From Devosia oryziradicis (lineage in GTDB: Bacteria > Pseudomonadota > Alphaproteobacteria > Rhizobiales > Devosiaceae): a DNA stretch of 64,000 nucleotides. A program made the position numbers and the translations under genes. Positions 24,300-34,684 of the stretch are shown piece by piece. Location: assembly GCF_016698645.1 (NCBI RefSeq), contig NZ_CP068047.1:2887001-2951000 (forward strand). Direction: 5' to 3'. Below the pieces are notes generated by a model, which saw only the letters and a list, made by a program, of their open reading frames with translations, did no database searches and was not told where the DNA came from. Within the stretch, counting starts at the first letter, position 1; each line of letters begins with the position of its first letter.

Positions 24300-26228
24300 T
24301 TAATTGGGCAGTTCGAATACCTGCCCGGGATAGATGCGGTCCGGATCCCTGATCTGGCCGGTATTGGCATCGTAGATGGTGGTGTACTTGATACCCTCGC
24401 CATAGACGCGGCGGGCAATGGTCCAGAGGTTGTCGCCGCGGCGGATAATCGCCTTGCCGGAGGCAAAGCGTTCCGCGTCGGGACCACCCACGGCGACCGC
24501 CACGAGCGTAGGCACTTCGGGTTCGGCGGCAGGCGCCGGAGCCGGCGCGGCGGGTGCCGGTTCAGTAGCCGGTTCCACTGCCGGCGGGGTCGGCGCCCCA
24601 GGCTCAGCAACGGCCACAGGTTCAGCGGGCGCCGGGGCAGGCTCGGCAGCGGGAGCCGGTTCGCTCGGCAGTGCCGGCTCTGCAACAGGTTGCGGTTCCG
24701 CCGGGGGCGTAGCAGCGGGTGCAGGTTCGGCCGGTGCTACGGGCTCAGCTGGCGGGGTCGCAGGCTCGGCCGGTGCGGCGTCCGGCTCCGCAGGTACTGC
24801 GGCCGGCTCTTCAGGCACTTCAACCGCAGGTTCGCCTGGCGCCGGGACGGCGGGCGTTTCGACTGCGGCCGCGGGAGCCTCGGCAACCGCCACTTCCGGA
24901 AGGTCGACAACAAAATCGACCTCGGCGCGGGCGGCGACGTCGGCCGTATCGCCTTCGAGCATATCGATGCGCACGCGCTGCTCGGGCTTGGTGAGCACCT
25001 TGCCAGCTTCGACAAGCCAGCGGCCAGCCTCGACCGTTGCATCGGCAATGTAGGAATCGTCGACGTAGAGCCGCATGGTCGCGCCTTCCGGGCCAGCGCC
25101 GGCAAAGAAGGTGCGATCGCCCTCGATCTCAATGGCGTCGATCGTGGGCGGCACGGCGGCAACGACGGCCGCCGGAGGTTCGGGCGCGGGGGTGGGAGCA
25201 ACAGGGTCCGTGGCGGCGACGGCCACGGGTGAGGCCTCGGGCGCTGGCTGCTCGTTGGGCGCAGGCTCTTCAGGCGCGGGCTCTGCGGCTAGAGACTCGG
25301 CGGGCTCGGCAGCAGGGTCTGCCGCCGGCTCGATGGGTGGTGTCGTGGTAGGCGCCGCGGCGGGCTCGACGGCTGACGCCGGGGCGGGCTCGACGGGTGG
25401 GGCCGTGGTCGGGGCGGCAGCCGGCTCGGTTGCCGCAGGTTCTGCCGGCGGGACAGCGGCCTCGGTTGGCGGAGGTGTCGAAGGCGCGGAGGTGGGCTCG
25501 ACCGGCGGGGCCGTTGGGGTGGCGGCGGGTGCTGCCACCGGTGGCGTGACAGGATCGGCGGCAGCGAGCTGGGTCGTGGTCCCGGCGCTTGGGCGATCAA
25601 GGCCCTGCAGGACCTCGCTGATGGCACCAGGGGTGCTGGCGACGACCAGCGGTTCGCTGGCCTTGTCTTCGTTGATCACGACGACGAAGGACTGGGCGGC
25701 GCGGCCGGTCTTGCCTGCTTCGGCCAGGGTGATTTCGGCGCCGCCGGGCGGGATCGGCGCGTCGGGGACCAGGACCCAATCACCGCTCGACTCGACCGTG
25801 GCCTTACCGAGCAGGGACTCGCCGGAATAGACTTCGACTTCAGTACCCGGCGTGCCGCTGCCGGCAATGACAACCGAGCCATCGGGCTCGGCGCGGAGCA
25901 GGCCAAAGGTGGCCGCGATCAGGTCATCGGGAACGTCAGGCGCCGGAGTGACGTCCAGCGCCGGCTCACCCACCGCGGTTTCAGTCTGCGGCTCGACGAC
26001 GGCAACGTCGGTGGCAGGTGTTTCGACATCAGTCGTGGCAGTGACCGTGGGCCGGGGCAGGATGCCGGCGTCCGTCATCTTGCCGCGCAGGCACACGCCC
26101 ATGCCGTCGGTGGAATTGAAACAATTGACAACGGAAGGACCAGCCAGAACACCCACAATGACGGCCAGGGTAACCGCTGCTGCCCCAAGGGTCAGTGCAA
26201 GCGGTCTTTTCGGAGCGGTTTCGGCCAG
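24300..26228 (-). CDS. Membrane-anchored LysM protein with Ig-like modules and Pro/Ala-rich linkers
   Basis: About 642 residues with no obvious enzyme domain. The C-terminus is a LysM peptidoglycan-binding module (IIRRGDNLWTIARRVYGEG). Two Ig-like repeats are visible (AEPDGSVVIAGSGTPGTEVE and IEIEGDRTFFAGAGPEGATM regions), joined by long stretches of Pro, Ala, Glu and Thr. A GTG at 26156 would cut a hydrophobic segment in half. A CTG at 26228 with GGAGG 5 bp upstream restores the whole helix (RPLALTLGAAAVTLAVIVGV), so a CTG start is proposed. It follows cimA by 51 bp. Its likely role is at the cell wall; this type is widespread in Hyphomicrobiales. Confidence 0.82.
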   Translation of the reverse strand: MAETAPKRPLALTLGAAAVTLAVIVGVLAGPSVVNCFNSTDGMGVCLRGKMTDAGILPRPTVTATTDVETPATDVAVVEPQTETAVGEPALDVTPAPDVPDDLIAATFGLLRAEPDGSVVIAGSGTPGTEVEVYSGESLLGKATVESSGDWVLVPDAPIPPGGAEITLAEAGKTGRAAQSFVVVINEDKASEPLVVASTPGAISEVLQGLDRPSAGTTTQLAAADPVTPPVAAPAATPTAPPVEPTSAPSTPPPTEAAVPPAEPAATEPAAAPTTAPPVEPAPASAVEPAAAPTTTPPIEPAADPAAEPAESLAAEPAPEEPAPNEQPAPEASPVAVAATDPVAPTPAPEPPAAVVAAVPPTIDAIEIEGDRTFFAGAGPEGATMRLYVDDSYIADATVEAGRWLVEAGKVLTKPEQRVRIDMLEGDTADVAARAEVDFVVDLPEVAVAEAPAAAVETPAVPAPGEPAVEVPEEPAAVPAEPDAAPAEPATPPAEPVAPAEPAPAATPPAEPQPVAEPALPSEPAPAAEPAPAPAEPVAVAEPGAPTPPAVEPATEPAPAAPAPAPAAEPEVPTLVAVAVGGPDAERFASGKAIIRRGDNLWTIARRVYGEGIKYTTIYDANTGQIRDPDRIYPGQVFELPN

Positions 26229-26279
26229 TTTGTCCTCCAGGACGATTGCGGCGGCTGTCCCCGCGGACGGGCCACCCGG

Positions 26280-27896
26280 TTAAGCCACTTTTTCTGTCGT
26301 CCCCTGCGCCGCTTCAGTCTTCAACAGCTTATAGGTTATCGATTCATACAGAGCTTCAAAGGACGCATCAATGATGTTGGCGGACACGCCGATCGTGTAC
26401 CAGCGCTCGCCGGACCCGTCGCGACTCTCGACCAGTACACGGGTGACCGCGCCCGTGCCGCCGTCCAGGATACGCACCTTGAAGTCGACCAGTTCCAGGT
26501 CTTCGATGCGGGCGGAGTATTTGCCGAGATCCTTGCGCATGGCCAGATCGAGGGCGTTGACCGGGCCGTTGCCTTCGGCCACCGACATCAGCAACTCGCC
26601 TTCGACGCGGATCTTGACCACCGCTTCGGTGACGGTGATTTCCTCGCCCTGCGCGTTGTGGCGGCGCTCCACGCTGGCACGATAGTTTTCGACGGTGAAG
26701 TAGCTGGGCAAAGTGCCAAGCACTTCGTGGGCGAGCACCGCAAACGAGGCGTCGGCTCCATCATAGGAGTAGCCGCGCGATTCGCGTTCCTTGACGGTGG
26801 CCAGGAGCTTTTCGAGCCGGCGGTCATCCTTGCTCAGTTCGATGCCGTGGCGCGCCAGGGCCGTCAGCAGGTTGGACTTGCCGGCCTGCTGGCTGACCAT
26901 GATGGAGCGTTCGTTGCCGACGCTTTCGGGCGGAACGTGCTCGTAGGTCGAGAAGTCCTTGAGCAAGGCGGACGCGTGGATGCCGGCCTTGGTGGCAAAT
27001 GCCGAAGCGCCAACATAGGGAGCCTGCCGCATCGGGGCACGATTGAGCCGATCGTCGAAGGCGCGCGAAATCTGCGTCAACCGGGCCAGGCGCGTGGTGT
27101 CGATGCCGGTTTCGAACCGTTCGGCAAAATGGGGTTTCAGCACCAGGGTCGGGATGATGGTGACGAGATTGGCGTTGCCGCAACGCTCGCCAATGCCGTT
27201 GAGCGTTCCCTGGATCTGACGAACGCCGGCTTCCACCGCCGCCAGCGTGTTGGCGACGGCCTGGCCGGTATCGTCATGGGCATGGATGCCGAGGCGATCG
27301 CCTGGTGCAACCGACAGCACCTTGCCCACGATATCGCGTACTTCGGACGGCATGGTGCCGCCATTGGTGTCGCAGAGCACGACCCAGCGCGCACCGGCAT
27401 CGAGCGCAGCCCGGACACAGGACAGGGCATAGTCGGGATTGGCCTTGAAACCATCGAAGAAGTGCTCGCAGTCGATTAGCGCTTCCTTGCCGGAGGCGAC
27501 AGCGGCGACCACGGTGTCGCGCAGGTTGGCGAGGTTTTCCTCGAGCGAAATCTCCAGCGCGACCTTGACCTGGTGGTCCCAGGTCTTGGCGACAAAGCAG
27601 GTGGCATCGGCTCGCGAATTGAGCAGTGCCTGCACGCCAGGGTCATTGGCCGCGGAGCGCCCTGCCCGCTTGGTCATGCCGAAGGCTGTGAATTTTGCAC
27701 GCCTGGTGCGGCGCTGCTCGAAGAACTCCGTGTCAACCGGGTTGGCACCGGGATAGCCGCCTTCAACATAGTCGACGCCGAGATCCTCCAGCAGGCCGGC
27801 AATGGAGATCTTGTCCTCGAGAGAGAACTCGATGCCGGCCGTCTGGGCGCCGTCGCGCAGGGTGGTGTCGAAGATGTAAAGGCGTTCTCGGGACAT
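26280..27896 (-). CDS. cimA: Citramalate synthase
   Basis: Condenses pyruvate and acetyl-CoA to (R)-citramalate, the first step of threonine-independent isoleucine synthesis. The 538 residues begin with the catalytic motif FDTTLRDGAQTAGIEFSLEDK, with DYVEGGYPGANPVD, HAHDDTGQAVANTLAAVEAG and GTLNGIGERCGNANL in the TIM barrel, and end in a LeuA-like regulatory domain from about residue 400. The YVEGGYPGANP stretch favours CimA over isopropylmalate or homocitrate synthase. It starts 12 bp after a GFA-family gene and lies in the cysS operon. Confidence 0.93.
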   Translation of the reverse strand: MSRERLYIFDTTLRDGAQTAGIEFSLEDKISIAGLLEDLGVDYVEGGYPGANPVDTEFFEQRRTRRAKFTAFGMTKRAGRSAANDPGVQALLNSRADATCFVAKTWDHQVKVALEISLEENLANLRDTVVAAVASGKEALIDCEHFFDGFKANPDYALSCVRAALDAGARWVVLCDTNGGTMPSEVRDIVGKVLSVAPGDRLGIHAHDDTGQAVANTLAAVEAGVRQIQGTLNGIGERCGNANLVTIIPTLVLKPHFAERFETGIDTTRLARLTQISRAFDDRLNRAPMRQAPYVGASAFATKAGIHASALLKDFSTYEHVPPESVGNERSIMVSQQAGKSNLLTALARHGIELSKDDRRLEKLLATVKERESRGYSYDGADASFAVLAHEVLGTLPSYFTVENYRASVERRHNAQGEEITVTEAVVKIRVEGELLMSVAEGNGPVNALDLAMRKDLGKYSARIEDLELVDFKVRILDGGTGAVTRVLVESRDGSGERWYTIGVSANIIDASFEALYESITYKLLKTEAAQGTTEKVA

Positions 27897-27908
27897 GGCT
27901 ACTCAGGA

Positions 27909-28385
27909 CTATTCTGGCCAGCTGGCGGTGTCGTGGTCGGGATGCTGATGGTTGGTGGACTTGATGAAGGCAGCCGTATCGGGCGCCTCAGACTCGGTGC
28001 TTTCCCGATCGGGCAGCTGGCCAAGGCCGTTGGCCCAGCTCAGGCGGCTTTCGACGCCGTGCTGGTCGACAGGTGGGAAGGCCGCGGGATCATCGAGCGA
28101 GCCGATGGAGACGCTCATCCAGTCCCCGTCTGTGTAGGCGAAGGTCAGCGGGGTGCCGCAGCTCGCGCAGAAGCCGCGCTCGGCCTGGTCGGACGAGCGG
28201 AAGATGCTCACCGCGCCGCGGGTGAGCTCGAAGGTTTCCGCTGGGCCGCCGACCAGCGGGGCGTAAAAGGCTCCGAAGGCCTTCTGGCACATGCGGCAGT
28301 GGCAGATATGCGCGCCGGAGGGCTTGCGGGTGAAGCGATAGCGGATTGCGCCGCACTGGCAGCCGCCGGACCAGGTCTGGCTCAT
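27909..28385 (-). CDS. GFA/CENP-V family zinc-binding protein, copy 1
   Basis: 158 residues with the family's zinc ligands: GGCQCGAIRY near the N-terminus, [16 protein letters not shown], and CASCGTPLTF. The family includes the proposed glutathione-dependent formaldehyde-activating enzyme, but most members have no proven activity. The start overlaps the stop of a second GFA gene (ATGA). The C-terminal tail ending HQHPDHDTASW is also found, in altered form, in the neighbour, indicating a tandem duplication. Confidence 0.88.
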   Translation of the reverse strand: MSQTWSGGCQCGAIRYRFTRKPSGAHICHCRMCQKAFGAFYAPLVGGPAETFELTRGAVSIFRSSDQAERGFCASCGTPLTFAYTDGDWMSVSIGSLDDPAAFPPVDQHGVESRLSWANGLGQLPDRESTESEAPDTAAFIKSTNHQHPDHDTASWPE

Positions 28386-28857
28386 GATTGTGCTCCCCGC
28401 GGCGGCCAGTCATCGGTGTCGTGGTCCGGATGCTGGTTGGAGTGGATGCCGGCAAGGAAATCGCGCCATTCGTCGGGTGCCTCGCTACGGAGGGGCAGCG
28501 CGGTCAATCCGTCAAAGAAACTCAGCTTGTCGGCGGGATTGACCTGGATGACCGGCGCGGCGACTTCGGGATCGTCGAATGCGCCGATGGCCAGTTCCAG
28601 GCCAAAGCGGGTTTCATAGGCCAGCGGGGTGCCGCAATCGCCACAGAAGGCGCGGCGGGCGGCGTTGGATGACTGGAACCACTTGGGCACGCCACGGGTC
28701 CATTGCGCGTTGTGGGCAGTGACCAGCGGACCGAAGAAGCCGCCAAAGGCCTTCTGGCACATGCGGCAATGGCAGATCGACGGGCGGCCCAGGCGGGTGA
28801 CGCTGAAGCGCACGGCGCCGCACTGACAGCCACCGGTATGCGCCTGTGACGGCGACT

Positions 28858-28876
<19 letters not shown>
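28382..28876 (-). CDS. GFA/CENP-V family zinc-binding protein, copy 2
   Basis: 164 residues, related to the adjacent copy: [36 protein letters not shown] and the C-terminal [11 protein letters not shown]. All family cysteines are kept. The gene overlaps the end of cysS by 19 bp at its start and the next GFA gene by 4 bp at its end, so it is firmly inside the operon. The two copies have diverged in the middle of the protein, which suggests an old duplication with separate substrates. Confidence 0.88.
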
Positions 28877-30270
<1,394 letters not shown>

Positions 30271-30454
30271 ATGGTCCGTCCCTGGCCATGCGAATGGGCG
30301 CTGGCAGACGGCTCTTCGAGTATCAGGTTATTTGGATGAAGAAGACCGCGCCGCCAACAGTTGGTTAGCAGGTAATAATGCAGCGGGTAATCAGAATGAT
30401 GCCGGTCTTCATGGGCCGGAGATTGACTGCAGGCGCAACGGAAAGCAAGCGGAA

Positions 30455-30481
30455 AGAAAAAAGGCGGCCCGGCGGGCCGCC
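30455..30481 (-). terminator. Intrinsic terminator of the cytochrome c' gene
   Basis: GGCGGCCC (30463-30470), loop GGC, GGGCCGCC (30474-30481), followed on the minus strand by TTTTTTC. It lies 36 bp after the cytochrome gene and before the cysS promoter region. Confidence 0.85.
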
Positions 30482-30516
30482 AATCGCTTTGGAGGCGATC
30501 AGTGAAACTGGGCAGT

Positions 30517-30966
30517 TCAGCCGCGGAACTGCTGGTGGCAGGCCCCGCAGGTACCGCCCAAAGTCTTGAGGGCCGCAGCGTAGCCATCCGCGTCCCCCGC
30601 TTCGGCCGCTGCAGCAGCTGCCGCCGCGGCGTCTTCGCCGGATTTGGCAATGGCCACGAAGGCGTCCCAGTTTTCCCAGATGGCGGGCAAGGCCTCGCTG
30701 TCGCCCACGATCGAGCCTTCAGGGAACAGGGCCGGGATGTGGCTGTAATTGGTCTTGATGGTCTGCATGGCAGCGACGGCCTCGGCGCCGCTGAGGCCGG
30801 CAGCGCTGCGCAGAATGCCGCCATCTTCGCGCATCAGGGCCTGGCGGGCTTCAACAGCTTCCTCGGGAGTAGCGGGAGCCACAAACGCATCCTGCGCCAC
30901 GGTCGCGACAACGCTGGCAGCCAACAGCCCGGCAATTGCGATGGCAGAAATCTTCTTGATCGACAT
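30517..30966 (-). CDS. Cytochrome c' (class II c-type cytochrome)
   Basis: Periplasmic haem protein of 149 residues. The start ATG 30966 has GAGGG 8 bp upstream and gives a signal peptide (MSIKKISAIAIAGLLAASVV, cleavage near AQD). The mature part is a helical bundle with the haem attachment motif Cys140-Gly-Ala-Cys143-His144 close to the C-terminus, as in cytochrome c'. An alanine run (about residues 113-121) is unusual but sits in a loop between helices. The role is probably electron transfer or NO/O2 binding in the periplasm. Confidence 0.9.
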   Translation of the reverse strand: MSIKKISAIAIAGLLAASVVATVAQDAFVAPATPEEAVEARQALMREDGGILRSAAGLSGAEAVAAMQTIKTNYSHIPALFPEGSIVGDSEALPAIWENWDAFVAIAKSGEDAAAAAAAAAEAGDADGYAAALKTLGGTCGACHQQFRG

Positions 30967-31080
30967 GAGTGCACCCTCAACAAACACACAGCGACAACGC
31001 CGCAGCCTGGGCAAAGTGGCATGTGAAAATGACATGCCCAACGTCTACACGGGAATGTTACCAGGTATTGCAAGGCGTTA

Positions 31081-31109
31081 GCGCTTGCCTGGTGGCGTCA
31101 GGCAAGCGC
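31081..31109 (-). terminator. Stem-loop at the end of the FAH gene
   Basis: GCGCTTGCCTG (31081-31091), loop GTGGCGT, CAGGCAAGCGC (31099-31109): a perfect 11-bp stem. The last sense codons and the stop of the FAH gene (31098-31100) lie inside it. It has no T run, so it could be a factor-assisted terminator or a 3' end stabiliser. Confidence 0.55.
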
Positions 31110-32099
31110 CACCCGTTGCACGATGTCCCCGAAAACCGACTGGCCGTCGCCCGCAACGGCCGCGATGCGGACCGTATCACCGGGCTTGAGGAAGGGTGTG
31201 CGGGCACGGCCGTATTTGAGTTTCTCGACAGTGCGCGCTTCGGCGATACAGGCAAAGCCGATGCCGGTGGCCTTGATCGGTAGGCTCTCATCGTGGCGAA
31301 CCGATACGGTACCGCCGCCCACGATCGTACCCGATGCAAGGTTTCGGGTGCGGGCAGCCTCGACGATCAGGTCGGCGAAATCGAAGTGCATTTCCGCGCC
31401 GGCATTGGGTTGGCCATAGAGGGTGCCGTTGACCTCGATGCGCACCGGGAGGTGAAGGCGATCGTCGCGCCAGGCACCGCCCAAGCTTTCGGGCGTAGCC
31501 ACGATTGGCGCGAAGCTGGTGGAGGGCTTGGCGTGGAAGAAGCCGAAGCCGTTCTGCAGGTCGTCGGCGACGAGGCGCCGAAGGGATACGTCATTGCAGA
31601 CGGTCACCAGCCTGATGGCTGCGGATGCCTGGTCCCTGGTGGCTCCCATGGGCACGGCGCCGATGATGACCGCCACCTCTGCCTCGAAGTCGATGGCCAG
31701 GTCGGGATCGGTCACCCGGATGGGGTCGGTCGGCGCCGAGAGCGAATCGGAACCGCCCTGATAGAGCAGCGGCCTGACCGACTGGAGTTCCTCGTCCTTG
31801 CTACCCTTGAGGCTGCGAACGCGCTCGAGGTGGCTGAGATAGCCGGCGCCGTCGATCCACTGGTAGGCCCGCGGCAACGGCGCCAGAGCCATGGCCGGGT
31901 CGAATGGCTGACCGGCGATAGCGCCGGCGTCAAGCTGGGCGGCAAGCGCGGAAAGGCCCGGCAACAGGGCGTTCCAATCGTCCAGGGCTGCCTGCAGCGT
32001 GGGAGCGATGCGGCCGGCGGAGACGAAGCGGGTGAGGTCAGCCGAGAGAACGACAAGCTGGCCGTCCGGGCGGCTGTTCCTGAGCGTGGCAAGCTTCAT
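31098..32099 (-). CDS. Fumarylacetoacetate hydrolase (FAH) family protein
   Basis: 333 residues. The C-terminal FAH fold is clear: DPDLAIDFEAEVAVIIG with the metal-binding acidic residues, VCNDVSLRRLVADDLQNGFGFFHAKPSTSFAP, and LASGTIVGGGTVS. Members hydrolyse or isomerise beta-diketo acids in aromatic catabolism; the substrate here is unknown. The N-terminal domain (MKLATLRNSRPDGQLVVLS) is the type found in fumarylacetoacetase-like two-domain members. No other aromatic catabolism gene is adjacent. Confidence 0.88.
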   Translation of the reverse strand: MKLATLRNSRPDGQLVVLSADLTRFVSAGRIAPTLQAALDDWNALLPGLSALAAQLDAGAIAGQPFDPAMALAPLPRAYQWIDGAGYLSHLERVRSLKGSKDEELQSVRPLLYQGGSDSLSAPTDPIRVTDPDLAIDFEAEVAVIIGAVPMGATRDQASAAIRLVTVCNDVSLRRLVADDLQNGFGFFHAKPSTSFAPIVATPESLGGAWRDDRLHLPVRIEVNGTLYGQPNAGAEMHFDFADLIVEAARTRNLASGTIVGGGTVSVRHDESLPIKATGIGFACIAEARTVEKLKYGRARTPFLKPGDTVRIAAVAGDGQSVFGDIVQRVALA

Positions 32100-32241
32100 C
32101 GGCGCAATCTCGCAACTGTGTGGCCTTGCAGCGCTACCACGTGGGCAGCCGCGCCACTATAGTGTTGCAATCGGTCCTATCGTTGTCTTAAGGGCCGGGT
32201 GGATCGGCGCGCGGCGCGCCGCGAAGAGGATAGTTCGCAGC

Positions 32242-33402
32242 TTGGGCAGGAACGGCGTACGCGCCCTTGTATTGATGGTGCTGGCGGCGATCTGCCTGGT
32301 GCTGGACGTGAACACGGCCTATGCGCAGGCAGCGCAGTGCTTCCAGCTCGAACAGGCCCTGCGCCAGTTCGACAACAACTCGTCCTACCAGCAGATGGGC
32401 GGCAATTCGCAGGCTGCCCGGCAGGCCCAGCGCGATGTGCAGGCCATGGAAAGCCGCTATATCCGTGACGGATGCAATGACGATGCCAAGGCCGGTCGCC
32501 AGCTGACGCCGGAATGCCGGCAGATCGGTCGCGAAGTGCTGCGGCTGCGTGAAGTGGCGGCCGGCGTGAACCAGCAGGTGGAAACGGCCAACGCCGTTGG
32601 CGCCCAGCGCGAGGCAATCCTGCAGGAAATGGCGCGCTTCGGCTGCGGCGCCAACCAGGGTTCGAGCGCGACTTTCACGACCGAGCGGCAGTCGGTGTTC
32701 GACCGGATCTTTGGCACCACGTCGCAGGGCGACTTCACCGATGGGCAGATGATCGATGGCGGCGACTACTGGGGCTATTCCGGCTACCAGACCGTGCGCA
32801 CGGTGTGCGTCCGGCTAAGCGATGGCTATTTCTGGCCCATCAGCTACGCAACCCTACCCGACTATGTCAGCAATGATGCAATGACCTGCCAGCAGAGTTG
32901 TCCGACCACGGCGGTCGATCTCTACTTCTATGACAATCCGGGCCAGGAGCCCGAGCAAATGCGCAACATGTATGGCGAGCCCTATACGGCGCTGCCGACG
33001 GCGTTCCGCTATCGCGAGGCAGTCGACACCAGCCCGGGTGCGAACTGCAAGGTGGCCCCGAAATCGGACGGTGCGCTCAGTGTTGCGACCGGCGCGGATG
33101 GTTCGACGCGCACGATGATCGAGGTCAATGGCGTGACGTTCCCCCTGCCCTTGCGTGATCCGCGCGGCGTGGCGCCCGTGCAGGCGGCCGAGGTGCCGGT
33201 TCAGGCGCCGCTCGAAACCGCAACCCTGGTCGATGTGCCGCTGCCTCGCCCCCGCCCTGCTGGCCCGGGGGAAACGCCGGTGACCCGACCGGTTCAAGCC
33301 AAGGCGGAGACCGAGTTGCGCCTGGTGCAGTTCGGCGACAAGGTGGTCAGGGTAGTCGGTCCAGACACGCCTTACGCCCAGCCAACGGGAGCAGGGACTT
33401 AA
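32242..33402 (+). CDS. Secreted DUF2865 family protein
   Basis: About 386 residues. The start is taken as TTG 32242, which gives a typical signal peptide (MGRNGVRALVLMVLAAICLV, cleavage AYA-QA) with AGAGGA upstream; ATG 32275 would shorten it. The mature protein has a helical, Gln-rich, cysteine-paired N-terminal part and the conserved DUF2865 core YQTVRTVCVRLSDGYFWPIS, CQQSCPTTAVDLYFYDNPGQ and PYTALPTAFRYREAV. The C-terminus is Pro/Ala-rich. The function is unknown; it is common in Rhizobiales and probably periplasmic. Its last 56 bp overlap the 3' end of the convergent gltX. Confidence 0.8.
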   Translation: MGRNGVRALVLMVLAAICLVLDVNTAYAQAAQCFQLEQALRQFDNNSSYQQMGGNSQAARQAQRDVQAMESRYIRDGCNDDAKAGRQLTPECRQIGREVLRLREVAAGVNQQVETANAVGAQREAILQEMARFGCGANQGSSATFTTERQSVFDRIFGTTSQGDFTDGQMIDGGDYWGYSGYQTVRTVCVRLSDGYFWPISYATLPDYVSNDAMTCQQSCPTTAVDLYFYDNPGQEPEQMRNMYGEPYTALPTAFRYREAVDTSPGANCKVAPKSDGALSVATGADGSTRTMIEVNGVTFPLPLRDPRGVAPVQAAEVPVQAPLETATLVDVPLPRPRPAGPGETPVTRPVQAKAETELRLVQFGDKVVRVVGPDTPYAQPTGAGT

Positions 33403-34684
33403 GCTCGGGGCCGTCGTGACGGCCGGTAAGGGCCAGTCGTAGCGGCAGGAAGAGGGCCTTGCCCTTGCGACCGGTGGCCGCCTTGATGGCCTCGGTCCAC
33501 TGGCTCCAAGTGGTCTCGTCCCACGGCTCGGGCGGCAGCAGCGCCTTGGCCAACGCCAAGAAGTCTCGATCTTCATCGGCAATGACGGGCTCTATCGGTC
33601 CGGTCACCAGCCTGGACCATTCGGCGATCTCGTGGAACTTGCGCAGGTTTTCGCGCAGCAACAGCCACATGGCCTCTCCTTCGAGACCCAGCGCCGAAAG
33701 GCGGGCACTGGCACCCTCATAGGGCAGCACATGCAGCAGGCGGGCGTTGAGGCTATCCAGCTCAGCCGGATCGAAGCGGGCAGCACCATGCGAGATCATC
33801 GAGAAATCGAGGCGGTTGGCGATCTCATCGAGGGTTTCGTAGGCCTCGATCGGCAGGCTGGTGCCCGTGAGGCTCGCCATGATGGCTACAGCCATGGGCT
33901 CGTAGCCCTCGTCGCGGAAGTCGCTAATGGACTGGGAGCCAAGACGCTTGGAGAAGCCCTGCCCGTCCGCGTCGGTCAGAAGATTGTGGTGCCCAAAGAC
34001 GGGTGCCTCGGCCCCCAGGGCCTCGAAGATCTCGATCTGCGTGCCGGTATTGGACACGTGGTCCTCACCCCGGATGACGTGGGTAATGCCCAGATCGATG
34101 TCGTCGACGACCGAGCAGAGCGTATAGAGGTAAGTGCCGTCCTCGCGCACCAGCACCGGATCGGACATCGAGGCCGTGTTGACGGTCTGCGGACCCTTGA
34201 TGAGGTCTTTGAAATGGACCGGGCGGCCATCGAGCTTGAAGCGCCAATGCGGCTTGCGGCCTTCGGCCTCGAAACGCGCGCGATCCTCTGCCGTAAGGTT
34301 CAGCGCGGCACGATCATAGATTGGCGGCTTGTTGAGCAGACGCGCCCGGGCGCGTTTGCGATCAAGCTCTTCCTCGGTTTCGTAGCACGGGTAGAGCCGA
34401 CCACTGGCGATCAGGCGGTCGCGCGCAACGTCGTAGAGTTCCAGACGCTCGGATTGGCGCACCAGAAGATCGGGCGTGATGCCCAGCCAAGCCAGGTCAC
34501 GCTCGATGCCATCGGCGGATTCGCGCGTCGAGCGGGCGACGTCGGTATCGTCCATGCGCAGCACGTAGCGGCCACCGTGGCGACGGGCGAAGAACCAGTT
34601 GAGCAAGGCCGGGCGGGCGTTGCCCAGATGGATGCGGCCGGTGGGAGACGGCGCCCAGCGAACGGTGGGTATCGGGCTGGTCAT
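33347..34684 (-). CDS. gltX: Glutamyl-tRNA synthetase
   Basis: Class I synthetase of 445 residues with the HIGH-type motif APSPTGRIHLGNARPALLNW and the KMSKS-type loop GFSKRLGSQSIS. The variant loop and the short length suit the second, GltX2-like enzyme of alphaproteobacteria, which may specialise in one of tRNA-Glu or tRNA-Gln; which one cannot be decided here. The start overlaps the nadE stop (ATGA). Its 3' end overlaps the convergent DUF2865 gene by 56 bp. Confidence 0.93.
   Translation of the reverse strand: MTSPIPTVRWAPSPTGRIHLGNARPALLNWFFARRHGGRYVLRMDDTDVARSTRESADGIERDLAWLGITPDLLVRQSERLELYDVARDRLIASGRLYPCYETEEELDRKRARARLLNKPPIYDRAALNLTAEDRARFEAEGRKPHWRFKLDGRPVHFKDLIKGPQTVNTASMSDPVLVREDGTYLYTLCSVVDDIDLGITHVIRGEDHVSNTGTQIEIFEALGAEAPVFGHHNLLTDADGQGFSKRLGSQSISDFRDEGYEPMAVAIMASLTGTSLPIEAYETLDEIANRLDFSMISHGAARFDPAELDSLNARLLHVLPYEGASARLSALGLEGEAMWLLLRENLRKFHEIAEWSRLVTGPIEPVIADEDRDFLALAKALLPPEPWDETTWSQWTEAIKAATGRKGKALFLPLRLALTGRHDGPELKSLLPLAGRKACLDRLP

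Noticed and set aside
24418..25830. Gly/Ala/Ser-rich frames on the plus strand that look like a repetitive surface protein
   Set aside because: They are the complement of the Pro/Ala repeats in the LysM protein; the real product is supported by LysM and Ig-like parts.
32100..32241. Longer DUF2865 protein starting near 31999
   Set aside because: The extra N-terminus would overlap the divergent FAH gene and bury the signal peptide; TTG 32242 gives a normal signal sequence.
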